The notes beneath the pieces were generated by a model. That model was not told where the DNA came from. It worked only from the letters and a program-made list of their open reading frames with translations, and made no database searches. Shown one piece after another: positions 1 through 6,610 of a DNA stretch of 7,351 bases. The stretch spans positions 1 through 7,351 of the forward strand of contig JAGADB010000015.1 in assembly GCA_017613815.1 (NCBI GenBank), written 5' to 3'. This DNA is from Clostridia bacterium (GTDB taxonomy: Bacteria > Bacillota > Clostridia > Oscillospirales > CAG-382). The translations under genes were made by a program, and so were the position numbers. The first letter of the stretch is position 1. Every line of letters starts with the position of its first letter.

Positions 1-1143
1 GACGAACAAGAGGTAGAAAACTACACTCAGAACGCCTGCCCCTCCTGCGGCTCGTGCTCGGGAATGTATACGGCAAACTCCATGAACTGCCTTACCGAAG
101 CGATAGGCATGGCGCTCCCCGGAAACGGCACGGTACCCGCGCCGCTTTCAGCGCGCATACGCCTTGCAAAGCAGACGGGCATGCAGATAATGACTCTCGT
201 GGAAAAGAACATAAGACCGAGAGACATAATGACGGAAAAGGCGTTTGAAAACGCCGAAACCGTCGATATGGCGCTGGGATGCTCGACAAACACCATGCTT
301 CACCTGCCGGCGATAGCGCACGAGGCGGGAATCGAGATAAGTCTCGACAAATCCAACGCAATTTCGGCGAAAACGCCGAATTTGTGCCACCTTGCGCCCG
401 CGGGAGACACCTTTATGGAGGATCTTGACCGCGCAGGCGGAGTTTACGCCGTAATGAACGAGCTTACAAAGAAAAATCTTCTCCATACCGACGTTTTGAC
501 GGTTACGGGAAAGACGGTGGGCGAAAACGTCGCAAACTGTAAGAATCTCGACACTTCAATCATCAGGCCGATAGAAAATCCCTATTCCGAAAACGGCGGA
601 ATTGCCGTTCTGAAGGGAAATCTCGCGCCGGACGGCTGCGTCGTTAAGCAGTCGGCGGTATCCCCCGAAATGATGGTTCACAAGGGACCGGCAAGAGTGT
701 TCGACAGCGAGGAAGACGCGATAAAATCGATATACGCAAAGGAAATAAAGCCCGGCGACGTGGTAGTAATACGCTATGAAGGCCCCAAAGGCGGCCCCGG
801 TATGAGAGAAATGCTCAATCCCACGTCGGCAATATGCGGAATGGGTTTGGGTGAAAGCGTTGCGCTCATAACCGACGGCAGATTTTCGGGCGCAACGAGA
901 GGCGCGTCGATAGGACACGTCAGCCCCGAAGCCGCGTCGGGCGGAAATATCGCGCTCGTAAAGGAAAACGACGTAATCTCCATAGACATAAAGAACTGCA
1001 CGATAACCCTTGAAGTTTCCGACGAGGAACTTGAACGCAGAAGAAAAGAATGGGTTTGTCCGGAGCCGAAAATAAAGACGGGATATATCGCAAGATACGC
1101 AAAACTCGTTACCTCCGCGGACAAAGGCGCCGTTCTTATTTAA
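1..1143 (+). CDS. ilvD: Dihydroxy-acid dehydratase, 5'-truncated by window edge
   Basis: IlvD (EC 4.2.1.9) is a cytoplasmic Fe-S enzyme that dehydrates 2,3-dihydroxyisovalerate and 2,3-dihydroxy-3-methylvalerate to the 2-oxo acids leading to valine, leucine and isoleucine. The reading frame is open from base 1, and 380 codons precede the TAA at 1141-1143. Against a usual length of about 550-560 aa, roughly 170-180 N-terminal residues lie outside the window, including two of the three cluster cysteines. Visible family marks, in local codon numbers, are CPSCGSCSGM at 13-22 (Cys13 matches the third cluster-ligand cysteine), GCSTNT at 93-98, GGPGMREM at 264-271, and the ILVD_EDD signature TDGRFSG at 291-297. 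Ser296 of that signature is the expected general base. The C-terminus ends TSADKGAVLI, typical of the family. The related Edd and sugar-acid dehydratases are unlikely because the CPxCGSCSGM form and the leu gene context point to IlvD. It is the first gene seen of the operon, 18 bases before leuA. Confidence 0.97.
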   Translation, partial: DEQEVENYTQNACPSCGSCSGMYTANSMNCLTEAIGMALPGNGTVPAPLSARIRLAKQTGMQIMTLVEKNIRPRDIMTEKAFENAETVDMALGCSTNTMLHLPAIAHEAGIEISLDKSNAISAKTPNLCHLAPAGDTFMEDLDRAGGVYAVMNELTKKNLLHTDVLTVTGKTVGENVANCKNLDTSIIRPIENPYSENGGIAVLKGNLAPDGCVVKQSAVSPEMMVHKGPARVFDSEEDAIKSIYAKEIKPGDVVVIRYEGPKGGPGMREMLNPTSAICGMGLGESVALITDGRFSGATRGASIGHVSPEAASGGNIALVKENDVISIDIKNCTITLEVSDEELERRRKEWVCPEPKIKTGYIARYAKLVTSADKGAVLI

Positions 1144-1148
1144 CGACA

Positions 1149-1154
1149 AGAGGA
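1149..1154 (+). promoter_or_regulatory. Shine-Dalgarno site of leuA
   Basis: AGAGGA lies 7 bases before the leuA ATG at 1162, inside the 18-base ilvD-leuA gap. It supports ATG 1162 as the start, which also places the catalytic FDTTLRDGEQ motif at the usual distance from the N-terminus. Confidence 0.75.
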
Positions 1155-1161
1155 AGCAAAG

Positions 1162-2688
1162 ATGGAACAAATTAAAATATTTGACACAACTTTAAGAGAC
1201 GGCGAACAGTCTCCCGGCTGCAGCATGAACCTCAAGGAGAAGCTGGAAATCGCGCGGCACCTCGAAAAAATGAAGGTCGATATCATCGAGGCGGGCTTTG
1301 CGATTTCTTCTCCCGGCGATTTCGAGTCGGTAAACACCATTGCGAAAAATATAAGGGAATGCACCGTGGCGTCGCTTGCAAGAGCGCTCGAAAAGGACAT
1401 CGACGCCGCGTGGGAAGCGGTAAAGGTCGCCGCAGACCCGAGAATACACTTGTTTATCGCAACGTCTCCTCTGCATATGGAATATAAACTTAAAATGACG
1501 CCCGACAAGGTGCTTGAAAAGACGGCGGCAATGACCGCTTACGCTAAAAAATACTGCTCGAACATAGAATTTTCGGCGGAAGACGCAACGCGCAGCGACC
1601 CCGATTTTCTCTGCAAGGTGGTTGAGCTTGCCATAGCAAACGGCGCAAATACCATAAATCTCCCCGACACCGTCGGCTATACGACGCCCGGCGAGATGAG
1701 AAACCTTATCGAATACGTCATAAAGAACACCCCGAACTCGGATAAGGCGATATTCTCCGTTCACTGCCACAACGACCTCGGCATGGCGGTTGCAAACTCG
1801 CTCGGCGGAGTGCTCGGAGGCGCAAGACAAATAGAGTGCACCGTAAACGGACTCGGAGAGCGCGCCGGAAACACGTCGCTTGAAGAAGCGGTAATGGCAA
1901 TGCGCACGCGCCCCGATATGTTCTCGGAACTCTATACCGGAATCGACACGACTCAGATTTACCGCACGAGCAAGACGGTTTATAACATCATCGGACAGAG
2001 CGCGCCGCTCAATAAGCCCATTGTCGGCAGAAACGCGTTCGCGCACGAGTCGGGAATTCATCAGCACGGCGTGCTTGCAAATAAGAAAACCTATGAAATC
2101 CTCACTCCCGAGGCGGTAGGAATACATACCAACAGCATCGTTCTCGGAAAACATTCCGGAAAGCACGCATTTGAAAGCCACATAAAAGAAATGGGATACA
2201 CTTTGGACGAAGAAGAGCTGCTGCGCTGCTTCGACGAGTTCAAGGCGCTGTGCGACAAGAAAAAGACGGTATCCGACGAGGACATTGAGGCAATAATTCT
2301 TCACGGCGCGACAAATACGAACGAAACGGAAGGATACAGTCTCGACTGGTTCACCATCTACACAAGCAACTTCACTTCCAGCACGAGCTCCGTGAGCCTC
2401 AAATTCGGAGACGAAAAATTTGAGAACGTCTCTCTGGGCGACGGTCCTATCGACGCGTCGTTCAAGGCGATAGACGGAATAATAAATCCGCCCGAGCACA
2501 CCTTTGACGTGTATAACATCAATTCCATTTCCGAAGGCAAGGACACGCTCGGAGTTGTAAACGTAAAACTCACGTCGGACAACCGCACCTACAGCGGCGT
2601 CGGACTTTCGACGGATATTATAGAAGCAAGTATTACGGCTTATATCAAGGCGATGAATAAACTTCTTGCGGGAAGGAAGAAATCATAA
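1162..2688 (+). CDS. leuA: 2-isopropylmalate synthase
   Basis: LeuA (EC 2.3.3.13) condenses acetyl-CoA with 2-oxoisovalerate, the committed step of leucine synthesis. The 508 aa length matches bacterial type 1 LeuA. The N-terminal TIM-barrel (HMGL-like) shows FDTTLRDGEQSPG at 7-19 with catalytic Arg12 and metal-ligand Asp13, LPDTVGYTTPGE in mid-barrel, HCHNDLGMA from 201 (metal ligands His201 and His203), and GLGERAGN ending at Asn237, the fourth metal ligand. The linker subdomain has HESGIHQHG at 295-303. The LeuA regulatory domain fills about residues 390-508, with GDGPIDA and GLSTDIIEAS, so leucine feedback inhibition is expected. Homocitrate synthase and citramalate synthase are related, but the full regulatory domain and the neighbouring leuCDB genes favour LeuA. 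The stop codon overlaps the leuC start by one base, suggesting coupled translation. Confidence 0.97.
   Translation: MEQIKIFDTTLRDGEQSPGCSMNLKEKLEIARHLEKMKVDIIEAGFAISSPGDFESVNTIAKNIRECTVASLARALEKDIDAAWEAVKVAADPRIHLFIATSPLHMEYKLKMTPDKVLEKTAAMTAYAKKYCSNIEFSAEDATRSDPDFLCKVVELAIANGANTINLPDTVGYTTPGEMRNLIEYVIKNTPNSDKAIFSVHCHNDLGMAVANSLGGVLGGARQIECTVNGLGERAGNTSLEEAVMAMRTRPDMFSELYTGIDTTQIYRTSKTVYNIIGQSAPLNKPIVGRNAFAHESGIHQHGVLANKKTYEILTPEAVGIHTNSIVLGKHSGKHAFESHIKEMGYTLDEEELLRCFDEFKALCDKKKTVSDEDIEAIILHGATNTNETEGYSLDWFTIYTSNFTSSTSSVSLKFGDEKFENVSLGDGPIDASFKAIDGIINPPEHTFDVYNINSISEGKDTLGVVNVKLTSDNRTYSGVGLSTDIIEASITAYIKAMNKLLAGRKKS
2673..2679 (+). promoter_or_regulatory. Shine-Dalgarno site of leuC within the leuA 3' end
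   Basis: AAGGAAG sits in the last codons of leuA. Counting from the AAGGA core, it is 10 bases before ATG 2688, against 16 and 22 bases for the in-frame ATGs at 2694 and 2700. It therefore favours 2688 as the leuC start. Confidence 0.6.
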
Positions 2689-3956
2689 TGGGAATGACCA
2701 TGACGCAGAAAATCCTCGCTTATCACGCGGGAAAACAGAGCGTGAAGGCGGGAGATCTTATTGAAGCAAACCTCGACGTCGTTCTGGGAAACGACGTTAC
2801 GACGCCGGTTGCGATAAAGGTCTTTGAAGACGCGGGATTTGAGCGCGTCTTCGATAAGGACAAAATCGCGATAGTGCTCGACCACTATACGCCGTGCAAG
2901 GACATAAAATCGGCGGAGCTTTGCGCGACGGCGAGAAATTTTGCGAAAAAGCATAATATAACAAACTTTTACGACGTAGGCCGGGTCGGAATCGAGCACG
3001 CGCTGCTTCCCGAAAAGGGCATTGTCGGCCCCGGCGACTGCATCATAGGCGCGGACTCCCATACCTGCACCTACGGCGCGCTCGGCGCGTTTTCGACCGG
3101 CGTGGGCTCTACCGATATGGCGGCGGGCATGGCGTCGGGACAGAACTGGTTCAAGGTGCCGGAGGCGATAAAGGTTACGCTCAAAGGAAAACTTAAAAAA
3201 TACGTTACCGGAAAAGACGTCATACTGCACCTTATAGGTTTAATCGGAGTTGACGGAGCGCTTTACAAGTCTTTGGAATTTACGGGAGAGGGCGTTTCCG
3301 CGCTGTCAATGGACGACAGATTTACCGTATCCAATATGGCGATAGAAGCGGGCGGCAAAAACGGCATATTCCCGGTTGACGAAAAGACGCTTGAATATAT
3401 AAAAGGCAGATTTACAAGAGAGCCGAAAATATTCAAAGCCGACGACGACGCGGTTTACGAAAAAGAGGTCGTAATCGACCTTGATAAGCTTGAGCCGACG
3501 GTGTCGTTGCCCCACCTTCCGTCGAATACCAAGACGGCAAAAGAGGTTTCGGGACTTGAAATCAACCAGGTCGTAATCGGCTCCTGCACAAACGGAAGAA
3601 TATCCGACCTCAGAGCCGCGGCGGAAATATTAAAGGGCAGAAAAGTCGCGAAAAACGTCCGCTGCATAGTAATTCCCGCAACGCAGGAAATATATTTGCA
3701 GTCGGTTAAAGAGGGACTTACCGAAATATTTATTAAAGCGGGCTGCGCGGTATCAACGCCGACCTGCGGACCGTGCCTCGGCGGACATATGGGAGTCATG
3801 AGCGCAGGCGAAAGAGCCGTTACCACCACAAACCGCAATTTCGTGGGCAGAATGGGACACGTAAAGAGCGAAGTAATACTCGCAAGTCCGTACGTTGCGG
3901 CGTCATCCGCCGTTGCGGGCTGCGTTATGACGCCCGATATGCTTTCGGAGGTGTAA
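2688..3956 (+). CDS. leuC: 3-isopropylmalate dehydratase, large subunit
   Basis: LeuC is the Fe-S subunit of isopropylmalate isomerase (EC 4.2.1.33), which with LeuD converts 2-isopropylmalate to 3-isopropylmalate through a dehydrated intermediate. At 422 aa it belongs to the short LeuC form common in clostridia, Thermotoga and archaea, not the ~466 aa E. coli form. Aconitase-family motifs are clear: DSHTCTYGALGA from Asp123 with His125; IGSCTNGR with cluster ligand Cys300; and PTCGPCLGGHMG with ligands Cys360 and Cys363, giving the three cysteines of a [4Fe-4S] cluster with one free iron. NRNFVGRMGH near the C-terminus is also standard. The start MGMTMTQKIL resembles family N-termini and overlaps the leuA stop as TAATG. 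Homoaconitase shares this architecture, but the leuA-leuD-leuB context decides for LeuC. The labile cluster implies oxygen sensitivity, which suits an anaerobe. Confidence 0.96.
   Translation: MGMTMTQKILAYHAGKQSVKAGDLIEANLDVVLGNDVTTPVAIKVFEDAGFERVFDKDKIAIVLDHYTPCKDIKSAELCATARNFAKKHNITNFYDVGRVGIEHALLPEKGIVGPGDCIIGADSHTCTYGALGAFSTGVGSTDMAAGMASGQNWFKVPEAIKVTLKGKLKKYVTGKDVILHLIGLIGVDGALYKSLEFTGEGVSALSMDDRFTVSNMAIEAGGKNGIFPVDEKTLEYIKGRFTREPKIFKADDDAVYEKEVVIDLDKLEPTVSLPHLPSNTKTAKEVSGLEINQVVIGSCTNGRISDLRAAAEILKGRKVAKNVRCIVIPATQEIYLQSVKEGLTEIFIKAGCAVSTPTCGPCLGGHMGVMSAGERAVTTTNRNFVGRMGHVKSEVILASPYVAASSAVAGCVMTPDMLSEV
3947..3951 (+). promoter_or_regulatory. Strong Shine-Dalgarno site of leuD
   Basis: GGAGG, extended to GGAGGTG, lies in the last codons of leuC and 7 bases before ATG 3959. 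It is the best-matching ribosome site in the window. It fixes the leuD start at 3959, although the leuD frame stays open back to about 3773 inside leuC. Confidence 0.85.
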
Positions 3957-3958
3957 TT

Positions 3959-4444
3959 ATGGGAAAAGTTTATAAATACGCGGACAACGTCGATACCGAC
4001 GTCATAATTCCCGCAAGATACCTGAATTCTCCCGACCCCGCGGAGCTTGCAAAGCACTGCATGGAGGATATAGACGCGTCTTTCGCTTCAAAAGTGAAAA
4101 AGGGCGATATAATCGTCGCAGGCGCAAACTTCGGATGCGGCTCCTCGAGAGAACACGCGCCGATTTCCATAAGAGCGTGCGGCGTGAGCTGCGTTATAGC
4201 GTCGAGCTTTGCGAGAATTTTTTACAGAAACGCTATAAACATAGGTTTTCCGATACTCGAATGTAAGGAAGCCGCCGAAAAAATAAGGGACGGCGACGAG
4301 GTTGAAGTCGATTTTTCGTCGGGAACGATTACCGATAAAACGACGGGAGACGTCTTCAAAGCCGACGTTTTTCCGGAATTCATCAATAAAATCATAAAAA
4401 GCGGCGGATTGCTCGCGTATCTGAAGGAGAAAGTGGAAAAGTGA
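3959..4444 (+). CDS. leuD: 3-isopropylmalate dehydratase, small subunit
   Basis: LeuD is the swivelling small subunit that completes the isopropylmalate isomerase active site with LeuC. The protein is 161 aa, the normal size for the short LeuD that pairs with ~420 aa LeuC (E. coli LeuD is about 200 aa). Motifs in order are NVDTDVIIPARYLN at 10-23, NFGCGSSREHAP in the middle, and FARIFYRNAINIGFPILE after it. RYLNS at 20-24 is the substrate-recognition loop that differs between isopropylmalate, homoaconitate and citrate enzymes; this form resembles clostridial LeuD as I remember it. The start at 3959 rests on the GGAGG site, the 2-base gap after leuC and the fit to the family N-terminus. A longer reading from 3773 would lie inside leuC and adds a basic, non-homologous tail. 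The gene ends in a GTGA overlap with leuB. Confidence 0.96.
   Translation: MGKVYKYADNVDTDVIIPARYLNSPDPAELAKHCMEDIDASFASKVKKGDIIVAGANFGCGSSREHAPISIRACGVSCVIASSFARIFYRNAINIGFPILECKEAAEKIRDGDEVEVDFSSGTITDKTTGDVFKADVFPEFINKIIKSGGLLAYLKEKVEK
4424..4429 (+). promoter_or_regulatory. Shine-Dalgarno site of leuB within the leuD 3' end
   Basis: AAGGAG is 11 bases before the GTG at 4441, a slightly long spacing. No in-frame ATG occurs near this position, so it supports the GTG start. Confidence 0.6.
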
Positions 4445-5508
4445 GCTATAATATTGCGCTCGTAAAGGGCGACGGAATAGGTCCCGAAATCGTGGACAGC
4501 GCCGTTGAGGTTTTGACCGAAATCGGCAGAAAATATAACAGGGAATTTTCTTTCACGCCGTATGCCGCGGGCGGAAACGCGATAGATAAATACGGCATAC
4601 CGCTTCCCAAGGAGACGGTTGACGGCTGCAAGGCGAGCGACAGCGTTTTGCTCGGCGCGGTGGGAGGACCGAAATGGGATACCCTTCCGGGAAACATAAG
4701 ACCGGAAAAGGCGCTTCTGGGGCTCAGAAGCGAGCTCGGACTCTTTACCAACCTGCGCCCCGCGAAAATTTTTGCGTCGCTCAAGGATGCGTGTACTTTA
4801 AGACCCGATATTATCGAAAAGGGCTTTGACCTCGTGATAGTAAGGGAGCTCACCGGAGGAATATATTTCGGCGAGCGCGGCAGAAGAGACGGTAAATACG
4901 GTCCCGAAGCGTTTGATACCGAGGCGTACAGCGTATTTGAAATCGAAAGAATTGCGCGCGTCGCTTTTGAGACGGCGCGAAAGAGAAGAAAGAAAGTAAC
5001 GTCGATAGACAAGGCGAACGTGCTCGAAACTTCAAGACTCTGGAGAGAGACGGTGCATAACGTCGCAAAGGACTATCCCGACGTGGAGGTTGCGGATATG
5101 CTCGTGGATAACGCCGCAATGCAGCTCGTGCGCGACCCGTCGCAGTTCGACGTGGTAGTTACGTCGAATATGTTCGGAGACATACTCTCCGACGAGGCGT
5201 CGCAGATAACCGGCTCGATAGGTCTTCTTGCGTCGGCGTCGCTCGGAGACTCAAAATGCGGACTTTACGAGCCGATTCACGGCTCGGCGCCGGATATTGC
5301 GGGAAAAAATATCGCAAATCCGATTGCAACTATTCTTTCCGCGTCGATGATGCTGAGATACTCCTTTGACCTCAAAGAAGAGGCCGACGCAATCGACAGA
5401 GCGGTCGAAAAGACGCTTGACGACGGGCTCCGCACCGCAGACATAGCAAAAGGCAAAGACGCGCTTTCAACAGACGAAATAACAAAAGAAATCATAAAAA
5501 GACTGTGA
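4441..5508 (+). CDS. leuB: 3-isopropylmalate dehydrogenase
   Basis: LeuB (EC 1.1.1.85) oxidatively decarboxylates 3-isopropylmalate to 2-oxoisocaproate with NAD+, in the cytoplasm as a homodimer. Length is 355 aa, typical of the family. The N-terminus carries GDGIGPEIV. The substrate arginines are Arg96 (GLRSELG), Arg106 (TNLRP) and Arg135 (VRELTGG). The catalytic pair is Tyr142 (YFGERG) and Lys191 (SIDKANVLE). The divalent metal aspartates are Asp223 (VDNAAM), Asp247 and Asp251 (GDILSDEAS). Asp285 in HGSAPDIAG is the ribose-binding residue that marks NAD+ rather than NADP+ preference. Isocitrate and tartrate dehydrogenases are related, but the LGLRSELGLF helix and leuCD neighbours identify LeuB. 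Translation starts at GTG 4441, overlapping the leuD stop as GTGA, so coupling to leuD is likely. The stop is 10 bases before ilvE. Confidence 0.97.
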   Translation: MSYNIALVKGDGIGPEIVDSAVEVLTEIGRKYNREFSFTPYAAGGNAIDKYGIPLPKETVDGCKASDSVLLGAVGGPKWDTLPGNIRPEKALLGLRSELGLFTNLRPAKIFASLKDACTLRPDIIEKGFDLVIVRELTGGIYFGERGRRDGKYGPEAFDTEAYSVFEIERIARVAFETARKRRKKVTSIDKANVLETSRLWRETVHNVAKDYPDVEVADMLVDNAAMQLVRDPSQFDVVVTSNMFGDILSDEASQITGSIGLLASASLGDSKCGLYEPIHGSAPDIAGKNIANPIATILSASMMLRYSFDLKEEADAIDRAVEKTLDDGLRTADIAKGKDALSTDEITKEIIKRL

Positions 5509-5510
5509 GG
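5507..5510 (+). promoter_or_regulatory. Shine-Dalgarno site deciding the ilvE start
   Basis: GAGG overlaps the leuB TGA stop (5506-5508). It is 8 bases before ATG 5519 but only 2 bases before the in-frame TTG at 5513, so ATG 5519 is the better start. The two starts differ by only two residues. Confidence 0.7.
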
Positions 5511-5518
5511 TTTTGAAA

Positions 5519-6583
5519 ATGCTTGACATCAAAATTACGAGAACAACATCTCCCAAGGCAAAACCGACCGGCAAACTCGGATTCGGCAAAATATTCACCG
5601 ACCACATGTTTCTTATGAACTATACAGAGGGTGTGGGCTGGCACGACGCGAGAATCGAGCCGTACCACAATCTGTCGTTTGCACCGTCGTGCATGGTGTT
5701 CCATTACGGTCAGGAAATGTTCGAGGGACTCAAGGCGTACAAGGGCGAAAACGGAAAATGCTATCTTTTCCGCCCCGACATGAACGCAAAACGCACGAAC
5801 GCGACAAACGACCGCCTCTGCATACCGCATATTCCGGTAGAGGACTTCGTTCAGGCGGTAAAGGCGGTAGTATCTGTTGACAAGGACTGGATTCCGACCG
5901 AACCCGGCACGTCTTTATACGTTCGTCCTTTCATAATCGCAACCGACGAGTATCTCGGCGTTGCGCCGTCGAAGGAATATCTCTTTATCATAATTCTTTC
6001 GCCGAGCGGAGCGTATTACGCAAGCGGACTCGAGCCGGTGGGAATCTGGATTGAAGACGAATACGTGCGCGCCGTAAAGGGCGGCATGGGCTTTGCAAAG
6101 ACGGGCGGAAACTACGCGGCAAGCCTTATCGCGCAGGTAAAGGCGCACGACAGCGGATACGCGCAGGTGCTCTGGCTCGACGGCGTACACCGCAAATATA
6201 TCGAAGAAGTAGGTTCGATGAACATATTCTTCAAAATCGACGGCAAAATAGTAACTCCGATGCTCAACGGAAGCATTCTTCCGGGCATTACGAGAAATTC
6301 CGTAATAACTCTCTGCAAGGACTGGGGTTATGAGGTTGAGGAAAGACTCGTAAGCGTTGACGAGCTGCTTGAAGCGCAGAAGAACGGAAAATTAGAGGAA
6401 GTATTCGGAACGGGTACCGCCGCCGTAATTTCCCCCGTAGGAAAACTGCGTTTTATGGACGACGTTATGGTTATCGGCGACGGAAGCATAGGCGAAGTCA
6501 GCCAGAGACTGTACGACGCGGTAACGGGCATTCAGACAGGCAAGCTCGAAGACAAATTCGGCTGGAGATTTGAAGTGGAATAA
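5519..6583 (+). CDS. ilvE: Branched-chain amino acid aminotransferase
   Basis: IlvE (EC 2.6.1.42) is a PLP enzyme that exchanges amino groups between glutamate and the branched 2-oxo acids; here it makes leucine from the LeuB product and also valine and isoleucine. At 354 aa it is the longer, mitochondrial-BCAT-like form, also found in Bacillota, rather than the ~309 aa E. coli form. Class IV motifs are FHYGQEMFEGLKAY in the N-terminal half, AKTGGNYAASL with the PLP lysine at Lys194, EEVGSMN with the PLP-ring glutamate at Glu230, LPGITR, and GTGTAAVISP. The last segment aligns with the human BCAT stretch that holds the redox CXXC pair, which is absent here. D-amino acid transaminase and 4-amino-4-deoxychorismate lyase share the fold but are shorter and lack EVGxMN. 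A TTG at 5513 is a possible but weaker start. Confidence 0.96.
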   Translation: MLDIKITRTTSPKAKPTGKLGFGKIFTDHMFLMNYTEGVGWHDARIEPYHNLSFAPSCMVFHYGQEMFEGLKAYKGENGKCYLFRPDMNAKRTNATNDRLCIPHIPVEDFVQAVKAVVSVDKDWIPTEPGTSLYVRPFIIATDEYLGVAPSKEYLFIIILSPSGAYYASGLEPVGIWIEDEYVRAVKGGMGFAKTGGNYAASLIAQVKAHDSGYAQVLWLDGVHRKYIEEVGSMNIFFKIDGKIVTPMLNGSILPGITRNSVITLCKDWGYEVEERLVSVDELLEAQKNGKLEEVFGTGTAAVISPVGKLRFMDDVMVIGDGSIGEVSQRLYDAVTGIQTGKLEDKFGWRFEVE

Positions 6584-6601
6584 GAAAAATAAAGATTTTT
6601 C

Positions 6602-6605
6602 GGGG
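6602..6605 (+). promoter_or_regulatory. Weak Shine-Dalgarno site of the DUF815 gene
   Basis: GGGG followed by TAATT precedes ATG 6611 by 5 bases. The layout resembles the leuD site (both run into GTAATTATG) but lacks a full GGAGG. It is the only plausible ribosome site in the 27-base gap after ilvE. Confidence 0.45.
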
Positions 6606-6610
6606 TAATT

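Noticed and set aside
64..1143. A complete ilvD beginning at ATG 64
   Set aside because: The frame is open and homologous upstream to base 1, and this ATG lies inside the conserved CGSCSGM cluster motif. It is an internal Met of a truncated gene.
1801..1830. Short GGCGGAG/GGAGGC near-repeats
   Set aside because: These come from Gly-rich LeuA codons (LGGVLGG) and are not a repeat element.
1192..2499. 435-codon open frame on the minus strand opposite leuA
   Set aside because: It mirrors a plus-strand gene with every catalytic motif of LeuA. Its translation is Arg- and Cys-rich with no recognisable domain, and it is a by-product of strong codon bias. The same holds for the long minus-strand frames at 556-1170, 2640-3230, 3455-4057, 4446-5012 and 5492-5830.
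3773..3958. Possible N-terminal extension of leuD
   Set aside because: The frame is open, but the added residues lie inside leuC, are unlike any LeuD N-terminus, and the GGAGG site plus family length place the start at 3959.
5513..5518. TTG start for ilvE at 5513
   Set aside because: It would leave only 2 bases after the GAGG site, whereas ATG 5519 has 8 bases and a better start codon.
6585..6600. AAAAAT/ATTTTT inverted repeat with 4-base loop after ilvE, as a terminator
   Set aside because: The 6-bp stem is A/T only and no separate GC-rich hairpin precedes the T run. It is too weak to call a terminator and may be chance.
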